This document shows, piece by piece, positions 1-9,362 of a stretch of DNA of 64,000 bases (position 1 is the first letter of the stretch; every line of letters begins with the position of its first letter). The notes beneath the pieces were generated by a model. That model ran no database searches, was not told the origin of the DNA, and saw only the letters and a program-made list of their open reading frames with translations. The DNA lies in NCBI GenBank assembly GCA_016712505.1, contig JADJQY010000042.1, forward strand, positions 1-64,000, given 5' to 3'. A program made the translations under genes and the position numbers. This DNA comes from Candidatus Eiseniibacteriota bacterium. GTDB lineage: Bacteria > Eisenbacteria > RBG-16-71-46 > CAIMUX01.

Positions 1-14
1 GTCATCGTCGTGCA

Positions 15-534
15 TCAAATGAAGGCCTCCTCGTACGCCGAGAGAACGCTCACGCTTGGCCCGGGCCAACAGGGTGCAAACGCTCGACTCTTCGAGATCG
101 AGGGCGAGCGCCAGCTCTGATAGCTGTACCCCTCCGTTCGAAGCAAGAGCAGCGACTGTTCCCGCTCCGGAAGGGTCTCGATGGCCCGTCGCACCCTACC
201 GTCTCCCGCTGCCAGGGGGGGTGGAGGCCAGAAGGGGATGATTCCCGCAGATCGCCGCCGGTCTCCGCCTCCCGCAGCAGGCGTGTGCGCCGACTCCCCT
301 TCGATCGCGCGTTGCGAAAGGGTTGGTCGCCACAGGGATCAGCCAGGCTTCCGGGCAATCAGGAGACTCGCCGCGCTCGTAGAACTTGATGAACGCCTCC
401 TGAGCCAGGTCGGCCGCGCGAGCTGCGGTTCGCCCGAGGCGCGCAGACCACCGCTCGAGCCGCGGCTTCTGCGTCTCGAACGGGTCAAGAACCGTTCCCG
501 AAGGTGTCGCGTGACGGTTGGGTCATATCCTCCA
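15..534 (-). pseudogene. ECF-type RNA polymerase sigma factor, multiply frameshifted
   Basis: Reading from an ATG at 534 to a TGA at 15-17 gives a small sigma-70 factor of the ECF class, but only if the frame is changed about five times. The pieces come in the right order: a region-2-like part with LAQEAFIKFYERGE and PEAWLIPVATN, a basic linker FRNARSKGSRR, and region 4 with RAIETLPEREQSLLLLRTEG, ELALALDLEESSVCTLLARA and the end SAYEEAFI. ECF factors direct core RNA polymerase to a small regulon; region 4 is the helix-turn-helix that reads the -35 box. A GGAGG lies 2-3 bases before the ATG. The gene follows the TonB-dependent receptor by 68 bases, so the two may be cotranscribed. Amino acid identity survives in every piece while only the frame breaks, which points to indels in the data rather than decay. 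The family call is firm; whether the gene is intact in the cell cannot be seen here. Confidence 0.72.
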
Positions 535-602
535 GTCCAGATTCGGCGAGATCTCCCGACCGAAGAACCGGCGAAGCGGGACGATTCGTGACACGAAGCC
601 GA

Positions 603-2848
603 TCAAAATCGCCACTCGAGACCGGCGACCAGGGAGAGAAGGGCGCATCTCGATTCGGTTCGCCGGCCGGTCGCCGGATCGATCACCGCGAAGAGCAGGA
701 TGTTCCGCCGGGCGAGAGGTTCGTCGCCGAAGCCGAAGGGGCTCATCCCACGTCACGATCCCCGACCTGGATCCGCCAGTGCTTTCGCGGAAGGCTGAGA
801 TCGACCCGAAGGTAGGCCGGAAGGCGACTCGCTCCCAGCGGCTCGGCCCGGGTCTCCGGGAGGAAACCGACGCGGTCGCACCCCTGGTCAAGTAGGTTGC
901 ACGACTCCCATTCGGGCAACCCCAGGAGGTCGGTGCCGCCGCCAAGGAGCCTTCCATTCCCAGACGGACCGACGTGGAGGGGGTGGAAACCAGGTTCCCC
1001 GAGCGTCAGTTGGTGCCTGGCGGCGTGGGACGGCCGTAGCTCCCGCCGACATGGCGATACCGCGTCCATTGGTGAACATGCCCGCCCGCGACCCCAAGCT
1101 GGTCGCCCAGCGATCGCCGACTCCAGAGCGACTCCTGGCTCGGGCGCGCCCGGGACCGGCGCCTGGGTAGCGAAGGGGCCCTTCGGTGTTCGGAGCGACC
1201 GGGGCCAGCCCTCGCACCGCGCGATCATGGAACTGCACGGTGGCAGTCCGGCGGGGGAGTGATCCGGGTCTCGGGGCGTTGCCAGAAGGGCGAGATCGAT
1301 CTCCAGATCCGGGATCCGGTCCGACTCGCTCGAAGCCTGGCTCTATCAGGAAGATGCGCGACACGAGCGACTCAGGATTCCGGAGCGAGTACTGAAAACT
1401 GACGCGTGCGGAGCGCCAGCCATGACCAGCAGGCTGCGGGCGTCCGGGCGATAGCGGAGGGTGATCGCGGGATCGAGCGCCAGGGTACATGGTGAGCGCG
1501 ACTCCCGGGTCGGCCCCAGGTCGACGCTGGAGTCGCTCACCGATCGGGCGCTGATGACGAGCCCGATCGAGGCGACCACCGCCTTCGGCCTCGAACGGCA
1601 GCGCTGGGGGGCTCCATCTTTCACGCCGCGATAGCTATCCCTCCTCCCCACGATCCGTCCACCGCCTGGGTCGTGGCCTCCCCACGTTCCGTCTCATGGC
1701 CGCCGAGTCCGATCTCGCGACTCAAGGGTGACCAGCCGCTGGGTCAGGGAATCGGCGCCGGTCCAGTGCGCCGGGGCGTCGATCGCGCAGCCCAGGCGCG
1801 GGCAAGGCGACGAACTTCCCGCGGTCCGACTCCAGATCAGACCGTGCGAGTTTCCATCCCAGGGGCGAGCAGATTCCGCTCGGTTGCACCCCTCCGTTGA
1901 ACTCCGGATTGGAGAGCGCGACGCTGACCTCATCCTCGTTGCCGTAGCTCCAGGAGGCGCTTGCCGCGGGCGATCAGGAGAGCGAACTTCGCCAGCCAGT
2001 CGGCGCCTTCCCCTCGCAGGTAGGTAGCTGCGCTCTTTCGCGGCACCAGCCCCGGAAAGGTGACCCGTGCGCCGAGTAGCATTCCAACCCGGCCGAGCGG
2101 TCCGTCCAATGCGACTCGAGCTTGAGTGTTACTCGCAGCCCCGCGCACCCGGGGTTCGGCTCCCGGTTCGTGGGTCTCGACCGACACGACGCCGGAGGCA
2201 GCGCTCGGATCCTCGGCGCGGGGCGCGACGCTCCGCAGATCGATCCGGGCAACCACATCGGGATTGAGTGCGCTGAAGGTACCGCCGGCGTGCCGGATCT
2301 CCGATCGGGATCCGGTCCACCAGGTAAAAGGATCTGGTCGGATGCGCGCCGCGCACGCTCAACCCCGTCGGGGCCTCGGGATCTGACCGTTCCCACCGCC
2401 GCCGAGGGCTTGAAGGAGGTCCGGCTCCGAGCAGCGGATGGTGCCGCACCTCGCTGCGAGAGGCCCTCGCTCGGGGAAAAAGGACACCCGACGCGGGATC
2501 GAGGCTCGGGCGGTACCTGCCCGTGCACCTCGATCCCTTCCAGCAGAATCGACTCCGGTCGGAGGGCGACGGTGATCTCGACCGCCCCGGTCTCAGGCAC
2601 CAACGCCTGGAAGACCTGAGTCGCGTACCCGACGTGGCGTGCGACCACCGGTACATCCCAGGCTCCAGATCGGTGATGCGGTAGCCGCCCTGGGGTCGGT
2701 GAGGACCGATCGCGACGCATCGGGCAGGCTCAAGGAAAGCGCCGGTCAGAGGCAGGGCCTGCTCGGCGTCGATCACCCTGCCGGAGAGTTCAGCCGCCCG
2801 GGCCTCGATCGCCAGGCAGAAGAGTGCGACCCGGCTACGACCCGCCAT
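603..2848 (-). pseudogene. TonB-dependent outer membrane receptor with carboxypeptidase-regulatory N-terminus, multiply frameshifted
   Basis: Pieces in three frames line up as a receptor of about 745 residues. From the ATG at 2848: a carboxypeptidase-regulatory-like fold (LSGRVIDAEQALPLTGAFL, GGYRITDLEPGMYR, VGYATQVFQAL, SILLEGIEVHGQ); a plug-domain part (FYLVDRIPIGDP, SALNPDVVARIDLRSVAPRA, SGVVSVETHEPG); a poorly readable barrel; then LPAYLRVDLSLPRKHW, RRNILLFAVIDPATGRR and the end AGLEWRF before TGA at 603-605. A terminal phenylalanine is typical of proteins inserted into the outer membrane by the BAM complex. Such receptors take up large substrates using TonB energy; the substrate is not predictable. 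Indels come roughly every 100-200 bases, far more than in most of the window, while the amino acids stay sensible, so sequence error is the likely cause. An ECF sigma gene follows and the cysteine-rich gene precedes it, all on one strand. Confidence 0.7.
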
Positions 2849-2903
2849 GCTCCTCCGATTGACGCGCGGCGGAAACGGGTTTCCGTCTCCGCCGCACTTC
2901 AGT

Positions 2904-3772
2904 TCAACTCGGAAGCAGTCTAGCAGTATCGCGCGTCGAGCGCGGCGGCCGGCGTTGCAGCCGACCCACGGCGTAACGGACCTTGATCCTCCCCAGGTGG
3001 TCGACTGGGTCGGGACGGGCGCGCCGCAGGGGTTCGGCTCGCAGCCGATGCCGTCGCCGATGTAGTCACCCTGACAGTCTTCCGGCGCTGTGATGGTGCA
3101 TTCGCTGGCGATGCAGCAAGCGCCGAGGGCCGGGCCACCGCAGGGATTCGGCGAGCAGTCGGTGCCGTCGCCGTAGTAGGTGCCGAAGCACTCCTCCGGC
3201 GTGGTCACCGAGCAGCTTCCATCCTCGAAAGCAGGCGCCGTAGAGCGGTGCGTTCGGCGGACAGGAATGAAGCCGAGTCGGTTGAAGCCGAAGACGCCGT
3301 AACCGCGGATCGGGTCGAGGCGGGCGGGAATGCTGTCGTCGCTGAAGTTGCCCCCCTGGTTTGGGATGCGGGGCGGTCTTCAGGCGATCGATGTGCCCTT
3401 CGACGTAGCAGGCGAACCAATACACTTCGGTGAGTTGACCGGTCTGCACTTCGTTCCAGGTCAGGGCCGTGCCTTGACCGGACGCCGGCCAATCGCCGGT
3501 CGACAGCTCGAAGTCGGCGCAGGCTCCCCAGGAGTCGATCACGAGACAGTTCCGTACTCGACTCCGAAGGTGATCCCCTTGAGGCGCGGCGCGGTGCTCA
3601 CCCGGAAGGCGGCCAGCGCGTGGATCACCACCGGCCCGTCCCCTTCGATGCTGAGCACGGCGTCGTTGCAACTCTCGAGATTGGACTGACCGCGGTAGCT
3701 CGACCCGTCGTCGGTGTAGACGATGTCGGGGTTGCCGTGAAGGATGAGCGTGCCCCAGTTCGGACCGTTCAT
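2904..3772 (-). CDS. Secreted cysteine-repeat protein with WGRxKxRY tail (second half of a duplicated pair, frameshifted)
   Basis: The ATG at 3772 shares a base with the TGA of the upstream cysteine-repeat gene (TGATG). The N-terminal module (GTLILHGNPDIVYTDDGSSY, WGACADFELSTGDWPASGQG, QTGQLTEVYWFACYVEG) matches the module that opens the upstream gene piece by piece. Two cysteine modules follow, with CFGTYYGDGTDCSPNPC and CQGDYIGDGIGCEPNPC, and then TTWGRIKVRY. That last motif needs one extra G in the run near 2998. At least two further frame changes occur, near 3540 and 3330. No signal peptide precedes this start, and residues TGPKPIATPPTQTV read openly across the join. The two genes may therefore be one long protein of about 800 residues with two copies of the module, the stop being an indel artefact. 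Function unknown; an extracellular or surface role is inferred from the cysteine modules. Confidence 0.55.
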
Positions 3773-5311
3773 CACCGTCTGGGTCGGCGGCGTGGCGATC
3801 GGCTTCGGACCGGTGCGTTCTCGCGATTGACCCGCGCGCCGTCCGGGCAGGGCTGCGGACAGGGATTGGGATCGCACGAAGCGCCGTCTCCCTGATAGTT
3901 GCCACCGTGTTCGAGGCAGCTCAGCTCGACGATCACCGCGCACTCCCCCGTCGGGAAGCAGCAGGCGCCGGCTTCGGGGCAGTTCGCGACGGAGCAGTCG
4001 CTGCCCACGCCGAGGAACTGGCCGTTCCCGGCCAGACAGGTGTCATAGGCCAGGAGGGCGCACCCGCCGGTCTCGAGGCAACAACCTCCGGGCGGACACG
4101 GACTCGGGTCGCAGGCGGTGAAGTCGCCCTGGTAGGTGCCGTTGCAGTCGAAGGAGTGCCGCATCACACAGCGACCATCATCGAGACAGCAGGCCCCGGT
4201 CGGGGGCTGAGGACAAGGATTCGGACTGCACACCGTGTCGTGCCCCTCGTAGATGCCGGCCTGGGCCTCGCACTCATCGGGTGTGAGCACCACACAGTTG
4301 CCGCCCTGGAAACAGCACGCACCGCGCGGCGGCTGGGCGCAGGGATTCGGTGTGCAGTCGGTCCCCGACCCCATGAACAGCCCACCGTTGTTCGCGCAGA
4401 ACGTCCCGGTGGTGACGATGCAACTCCCGTCGGCCGCGCAGCAGGCCCCGGCCGGCTCCGGGCAGGGATTCGGATCGCAGGTCTGGATGCCCGTGAGGGT
4501 GTACCCCCCGTTCTGCAGGCAGACCAGCGGCTCCAGCACCGCGCACTGTCCGTCGGAGAAGCAACAGGCCGACGGCGGTTGCGGACAGGGGTTCGGAGTG
4601 CAGTCGCTGTCGTTGCCCTGATAACTGCCCCCCTGGTTCGAACAGTCGAGTTCCGAGGCGACGATGCAGTGCCCATCGCTGAAGCAGCAGGCACCGGTGG
4701 GGACGAGCGGAATCGGGCAGGGGAGAGTTCCGCTCTGGCCGAACCCCAGGCTGCCCAGCCCGGCAATCGGGTCGAGGAGCGACGGCACGCTGTCATCGCC
4801 GAAGTTCGCCCCCTGCGTGGGGTGACCGCTGAGCGCGAACACCGCCGGCAGTTCGGGGTCGGCGAGCTGCGCAGAGATCCAGTAAATCTCGACCAGCTGG
4901 CTGGTCCGGGCCACGCTGAAACTGACCCCGACGCCCGAGCCGGAGTTCGGCCAGTCGTCGGTCGGCAGATCGAAATCCGCGCAGCGCCCGGAGCCGAGCA
5001 CGTCGAATCCGTTCTGGGGATACTGGATGCCGAAGCTCGCTCCCCTGAGCCGTGGGTGGCTGTTCTCCGGGAACGCGGCCAGCACGAAGAAGACCACCGG
5101 TGCCGCGGTGTCCACCGACGTGAGCGCCAGTTCACACGAGCTGAGGGGACTCGTCCCGCAGTAGCTCGCGTCATCCGGCGTGAAGGCGATCGTCGGATTG
5201 GCGTGGAGGATGAGTTCCTCCGGCGTTCGGACCGGCCAGCGCTCGCTCGACCGGAACGGTGAGGAACAGGGCAACGAGGCCGGGAGTCAGGCACGTGGGC
5301 AAGAATCGCAT
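3772..5311 (-). CDS. Secreted protein with seven to eight tandem GACC cysteine modules
   Basis: The start is the ATG at 5311, with GGGGAGG 6-7 bases upstream and a signal peptide (MRFLPTCLTPGLVALFLTV, then a cut after ERALA). One frame change near 5230 joins this to the long open frame below. After the signal comes a module of about 200 residues (ILHANPTIAFTPDDASYCG, CADFDLPTDDWPNSGSG, SQLVEIYWISAQLADPELPA). It is followed by seven or eight repeats of about 40 residues of the form GACC-x2-DG-x-C-x7-C-x3-GG-x-Y-x-G-x4-C-x-PNPC, joined by PQPP linkers. Each repeat has about six cysteines, so disulfide-stabilised folds outside the cytoplasm are likely. The ligand is unknown. The same repeat occurs in the adhesin-like protein at 58.8-60.5 kb. 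No FlgD-type or WGRxKxRY tail is present in this frame, which supports reading through into the next gene. Confidence 0.68.
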
Positions 5312-5652
5312 CGAGAACCTCCCCTCGAAGATGTGCGGAACCAGTCCGTCGCAACAGGAGGGGGGCGGCAAGTGCGACGGCTACCTTGCGGGGCGTCTCA
5401 ATGATAGTCCCGTCGGCGCTCGGGGGCCGAGTCATTCCTTCCAGAGTCCGGGACGAGGTTGCTGGACCGTGATTCTGGTTCATATCATGGTCAATTACCG
5501 CTCACATCTTCATCTGCCATCTGAGACGTCCGCCTCGACCCGTTTCGTGCGCGTCCTTATTACTGGGATCTGGTCAGGCGAGGCTTCCGGATGCCACACT
5601 CGTTCCGCTCGTCGAATCGCGCCTCGCCCCCGGCTTTCTGAGAGGTGCACTC
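5312..5652. other. Divergent intergenic region between cysteine-repeat gene and sensor kinase
   Basis: About 340 bases lie between divergent genes, so promoters for both are expected here. The stretch around 5465-5515 is AT-richer than its surroundings (TTCATATCATGGTCAATTAC). No clear -35/-10 pair, operator or RNA structure could be assigned. Confidence 0.4.
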
Positions 5653-8600
5653 GTGACCCGTCGGTCTGAATCCATTGGGCGCGGCAAAGCTCCGTCCGGC
5701 TGCTCGGTTGCACCGCTCCGACCGTGGGGACGCGCGGTCTGCCGGTGGCTCGCGCTACTCCTCGTGCTATGCCTGGATCCGCCCGGCGCGTCGGCGCTCG
5801 ACCGCCTGTTCCGGACCTACGATGAACGCGACGGACTGAGTGTGTCGGAGACGAGCGTCCTGGCCCAGGATAGCCGAGGGTTCATCTGGATCGGAACGGT
5901 CGGAGGACTGTTCCGCTTCGACGGCACGGAGATCCGAAGCTGGGCTCCGAGACACCTCCGGCACGTCGTGCGACGCCTCTGCCCCGGCCCCGAAGGCGCG
6001 CTGCTGGTGGCCTCCAAGGCGGAGCCGCTCTGGCTCCTGCGCGGCGAACGGGTAGATCCGGTGCTTGGACCGGATGGCGCTCCGCTGCTTGCCTGGACCG
6101 ATGTCACCTACGCCGCGGACGGCTCGCTCTGGGTGCTCGCCTCTGATTCGTTGCTCGTGCTCGGTCCTGATGGGCACTGGCGCGGGTGGCCGACCGAAGC
6201 TCTCGGCGTGGGCGCGGCAACCCGCCTCTTCGGCTCGACCGGCAACGGCGTGCTCGTTGGCGGCTCCGCTCTGCTCTCCCGCTTCGACCCTGAGGACGGT
6301 GCAGAAGCCGTTCTCCCGTGCGGCGACGTCGTCGCCACAGCCGAAGACGCGGGAGGCGGAATCGTCGCCCTGACCAGAGATGGTGAGGTGTGGCGCAGTG
6401 TGCGTGACGAAGCCCATCGAATCTACTGCGGCCAAGGCCGAGGGGCCGATCTGGTCGTGCGCGGCGAGACCGTCTGGGCATTGATCGGGGGCGAGTTCGT
6501 GCGCATCGACTCCACCGGTGCGCGACTGCAGATCGCCCCGTCACCCGCGCTGGACCTGGGACGCGCGCTCCTGGTGGACCGTGAAGGTTCTCTCTGGGTC
6601 GCCGGATTCCGAGGCGTGACCTGCCTCCCCGAACCCGAGACGGTCGCCCGCACATCACCGGATGGTCTGCCCGCCCCTCCGCACGCACACCACCTGTTTC
6701 GCACACCCAGTTCGATCTGGGTCGTGACCTGGTTCGGCACCCGCGAAATCTGTTTCGGAGAGATCGAGTCGGTGCGCGACCGGGGAGGACACTCCGGCCG
6801 GGTACGAGCGGATCGATTCGGTCACCTGTGGGCCGCAGATCTCGATCGAGGGTTCATCCGCTACGACGGCGAGGTCGCGCGGCGATTTCCGCACGACGGT
6901 GTGCACGGAATCTACGGAAGCTCACCTCGAAACGACGGCACACTCTGGCTCGCCAGTGATGACGGCGTGTTCGTGACCCAGAGAGACGACGCTCCCCCCC
7001 GGCATTGCGACGCGCCTCCCCCTGACGACTGGGACCATGGCTGGGAGAACTCATGGATCGGAGCGATCCTGGAAGACTCCAATGGTCGCCTGTGGTTCTC
7101 CTGTGACGAAGCAGTCTACGAATGCCATGCCGACTCGTTCGCCGCCGGTCTCCCGGTCGGCTGGCGTCGAACTCCGATCCCGCGAAGTGGTATCGGGAGC
7201 GAGCTCCTCGAGGTCGCCCCCGGGACGATTTGGCTCGCCACCACGGAGGCAGGGCTGTTCCGTCTGGGCCAGAACGCAGCCTCTCCGCTCTCTGAGAACG
7301 ATGATCTGGAGTCGCTTCGAATCTACGGCATGGTCGAGGCACGATCCGGTGGCATATGGCTGCTCGGCGCAGGAAGCATCCTCAGAGTGCTGCCGACCCC
7401 CGAGGGGGCGGAGGCTTACCAGATCCTCGAGCGCCTCACCGGTTGGCAGGGACTCCCCACTCAGCAAGCAAGCGACCTCCACGAAGACGCAGACGGCCAG
7501 CTCTGGCTCGCGACCCTGGCCGGACTGGTTCAGATCCCCGCCGCTGCACGGACCCAACCCCTCCTGCCGCCGCCGGTGGAACTGGTCGACCTTCGGGTCG
7601 ACGGGGAGCACCGCGCGCCGGACACCCTCCTGCACCTGCCGTGGAAGCGGAATCGCCTCGAGCTTCAGTTCGCCGCTCTGACCTTTCGCGATCGCGGCCG
7701 CCTGCGGTACCAGGCGCGGCTCAACAGCCAGGCGCCATGGCAAGACTCGGATGGACCGACCTTCCGGTTCGTCGATCTCGCCCCCGGGCGCTACGAGATC
7801 TCCGTCCGGGCGACCCTCGACGGCGACAGTTGGGGGGAGGCCCGGAGCCCGCTGGCGTTCCAGGTCGCCCACCCCTGGTGGACGAACCCCTGGATCATCG
7901 CTCTCGCCACTGCTGCGGCGGCGGCCCTCCTCTACGCGGCCCATCGCCTCCGCGTGGCGATGCTCCTGCGTCTCGAACGTCAGCGGATCCGCATCGCCAT
8001 GGATCTGCACGATGAGGTTGGTTCGGGGCTCGGGAGCATCGGCATCCTGGCCGGACTGATCTCCGATCCGCGCGTCGGCGAGGAACAGCGACGCGATCTG
8101 GGCTCCCGGATAGCGGGAACTGCCGGGGATCTGGGGAGCGCGCTGGGCGAGATCGTGCGTACCTTGCGCACCTCGCACGAGAGCGCCCTCACCTTCGCGA
8201 CCAGACTGGCCGCGACCGCGCGGCGGATCGTGCCCGAAGGCCGACTGAGGCTGGCCATCGGTCGTTCGCTTCCGGATCGCTCCATCGCGCCCGAGGTCCA
8301 GCGACAACTCCGACTCGTGACCCTCGAAGCGCTCCACAACGCGCTTCGCCACTCCGGCGCCGAACAGATCGAGCTGGGGTTCGACCTCCAGGGCGCGATG
8401 TGGCGCCTCTGGGTGGAAGACAACGGCACGGGAGTCCCGAGCCAGGATGGGACGAAAGACGATCGTGGCCGATCGACCAGCGGCGGTCACGGACTGGGGA
8501 ACATCCGCGAGCGCTGTCGACAGATCGGAGCGGAAGCGGTCTGGAGCCATCCCGCCTCGGGGGGAACGCGACTGGAAGTGCGGTTCCGTACCGAGAGGTC

Positions 8601-8658
8601 ACCTCACATCATCATGCGAGGGCGATCCCGAGGGATATCGAAGATGATCTCGAGATGA
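5653..8658 (+). CDS. Two-component sensor histidine kinase with periplasmic beta-propeller and Y_Y_Y domain
   Basis: A GTG start follows GAGAGG by about 7 bases. The 1001 residues comprise a signal or anchor segment (WLALLLVLCLDPPGASA) and about 600 residues of propeller repeats of the regulator-propeller type (for example GFIWIGTVGGLFRFDG, GTIWLATTEAGLF, GQLWLATLAGLVQIP). Next come a Y_Y_Y-type beta domain at about 650-735 (FRFVDLAPGRYEISVRA) and one membrane helix at about 745-765 (NPWIIALATAAAAALLYAA). The cytoplasmic kinase follows. Its dimerisation/phosphoacceptor box is MDLHDEVGSGLGSIG (His near 785, HisKA_3 type), and the ATPase has EALHNALRHS (N box), VEDNGTGVP and GHGLGNIRERC (G boxes). 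This is the LytS/NarX-like architecture in which an extracytoplasmic propeller senses a ligand, often a glycan in Bacteroidetes; the ligand here is unknown. It overlaps the response regulator by ATGA, so the two form a pair. Confidence 0.9.
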   Translation: MTRRSESIGRGKAPSGCSVAPLRPWGRAVCRWLALLLVLCLDPPGASALDRLFRTYDERDGLSVSETSVLAQDSRGFIWIGTVGGLFRFDGTEIRSWAPRHLRHVVRRLCPGPEGALLVASKAEPLWLLRGERVDPVLGPDGAPLLAWTDVTYAADGSLWVLASDSLLVLGPDGHWRGWPTEALGVGAATRLFGSTGNGVLVGGSALLSRFDPEDGAEAVLPCGDVVATAEDAGGGIVALTRDGEVWRSVRDEAHRIYCGQGRGADLVVRGETVWALIGGEFVRIDSTGARLQIAPSPALDLGRALLVDREGSLWVAGFRGVTCLPEPETVARTSPDGLPAPPHAHHLFRTPSSIWVVTWFGTREICFGEIESVRDRGGHSGRVRADRFGHLWAADLDRGFIRYDGEVARRFPHDGVHGIYGSSPRNDGTLWLASDDGVFVTQRDDAPPRHCDAPPPDDWDHGWENSWIGAILEDSNGRLWFSCDEAVYECHADSFAAGLPVGWRRTPIPRSGIGSELLEVAPGTIWLATTEAGLFRLGQNAASPLSENDDLESLRIYGMVEARSGGIWLLGAGSILRVLPTPEGAEAYQILERLTGWQGLPTQQASDLHEDADGQLWLATLAGLVQIPAAARTQPLLPPPVELVDLRVDGEHRAPDTLLHLPWKRNRLELQFAALTFRDRGRLRYQARLNSQAPWQDSDGPTFRFVDLAPGRYEISVRATLDGDSWGEARSPLAFQVAHPWWTNPWIIALATAAAAALLYAAHRLRVAMLLRLERQRIRIAMDLHDEVGSGLGSIGILAGLISDPRVGEEQRRDLGSRIAGTAGDLGSALGEIVRTLRTSHESALTFATRLAATARRIVPEGRLRLAIGRSLPDRSIAPEVQRQLRLVTLEALHNALRHSGAEQIELGFDLQGAMWRLWVEDNGTGVPSQDGTKDDRGRSTSGGHGLGNIRERCRQIGAEAVWSHPASGGTRLEVRFRTERSPHIIMRGRSRGISKMISR

Positions 8659-9329
8659 ACACCTTCACCCTACCGACCCCGGTCGTGCTGATCGAGGACG
8701 ATCAACGATACCGGGAGAGCGTGACCGCGTTGCTGGATCTCGCCCCGGAATTCCGACTGGCTCGGAGCTTCTCGTCCGCAGTCGAGGCTCTGGGCTCGCC
8801 CATCTGGGAATCCGATCCCCCACGGCTCGTACTCATGGACCTTGATCTGCCCGGGATGTCCGGAACCGATGCGACCCGCGTGCTGAAGCAGAGAGTTCCC
8901 ACGACCCTGGTGGTCGTCCTGACCGTGTTCGAGGACCCGGCAGCGATCCTGGCCGCCATTTGCTCGGGGGCAGACGGATACCTGCTCAAGCGCACCGCTC
9001 CGGGCGAGTTACTCGAGCAGATGCAGAACGTGCTCGCGGGCGGAGCGCCGCTCACCGCGGCCGTCGCGCGCACCGTGCTAGGTCTGGTGCGACGATCTGG
9101 CAGCGTTCCACCGCGGATGGAAACCGCGGCCGCGTTCGCCTTGAGCGAAAGGGAGCGCGACGTCCTGCGCGCCCTGGTCGATGGCCTGGCCTACAAGCAG
9201 ATCGCGGCTCGCCTGGGTGTGAGCATCGACACCGTGCGCACACACATTCGGGCGCTCTACAAGAAGCTGCACGTTCACAGCGTAGGCGAAGCGGTGAGCC
9301 GCGGCCTCCGCGACCGGCTCACGGAGTAG
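8655..9329 (+). CDS. NarL/FixJ-family response regulator
   Basis: The ATG overlaps the kinase stop codon (ATGA), which fixes the start and implies translational coupling. The 224 residues hold a receiver domain with acidic pocket IEDD (14-17), phosphoacceptor Asp62 in LMDLDLPG, Thr in VVVLTVFED and Lys in GYLLKRTAP. A LuxR-type helix-turn-helix follows (LSERERDVLRALVDGLAYKQ, then VSIDTVRTHIRALYKKLHVH). All residues needed for phosphotransfer are present. It should receive phosphate from the kinase encoded just upstream and act as a DNA-binding transcription regulator. Targets are unknown. The convergent exported-protein operon begins 34 bases beyond its stop, but convergence says nothing about control. 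The gene is intact with no anomaly. Confidence 0.94.
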   Translation: MNTFTLPTPVVLIEDDQRYRESVTALLDLAPEFRLARSFSSAVEALGSPIWESDPPRLVLMDLDLPGMSGTDATRVLKQRVPTTLVVVLTVFEDPAAILAAICSGADGYLLKRTAPGELLEQMQNVLAGGAPLTAAVARTVLGLVRRSGSVPPRMETAAAFALSERERDVLRALVDGLAYKQIAARLGVSIDTVRTHIRALYKKLHVHSVGEAVSRGLRDRLTE

Positions 9330-9349
9330 CGCCCCGGCGGCGGCGCTAC
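9326..9349. terminator. Bidirectional stem-loop between convergent genes
   Basis: Perfect 8-base arms GTAGCGCC and GGCGCTAC enclose an 8-base loop. The stem starts inside the stop codon of the response regulator and lies 14 bases before the end of the convergent gene. There is no U-tract, so it is a candidate terminator or transcript-end stabiliser rather than a classical intrinsic terminator. Confidence 0.5.
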
Positions 9350-9362
9350 CCGCGGCTATCGG

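Noticed and set aside
1..3000. Several short novel genes in the first 3 kb
   Set aside because: The many overlapping short frames resolve into two known families (ECF sigma factor, TonB receptor) once indels are allowed.
3907..5262. Long plus-strand open frame of about 450 codons opposite the cysteine-repeat gene
   Set aside because: Mirror of the coding strand in high-GC DNA: no ribosome site, alanine/arginine-rich nonsense, no recognisable motif, while the minus strand has clear repeats.
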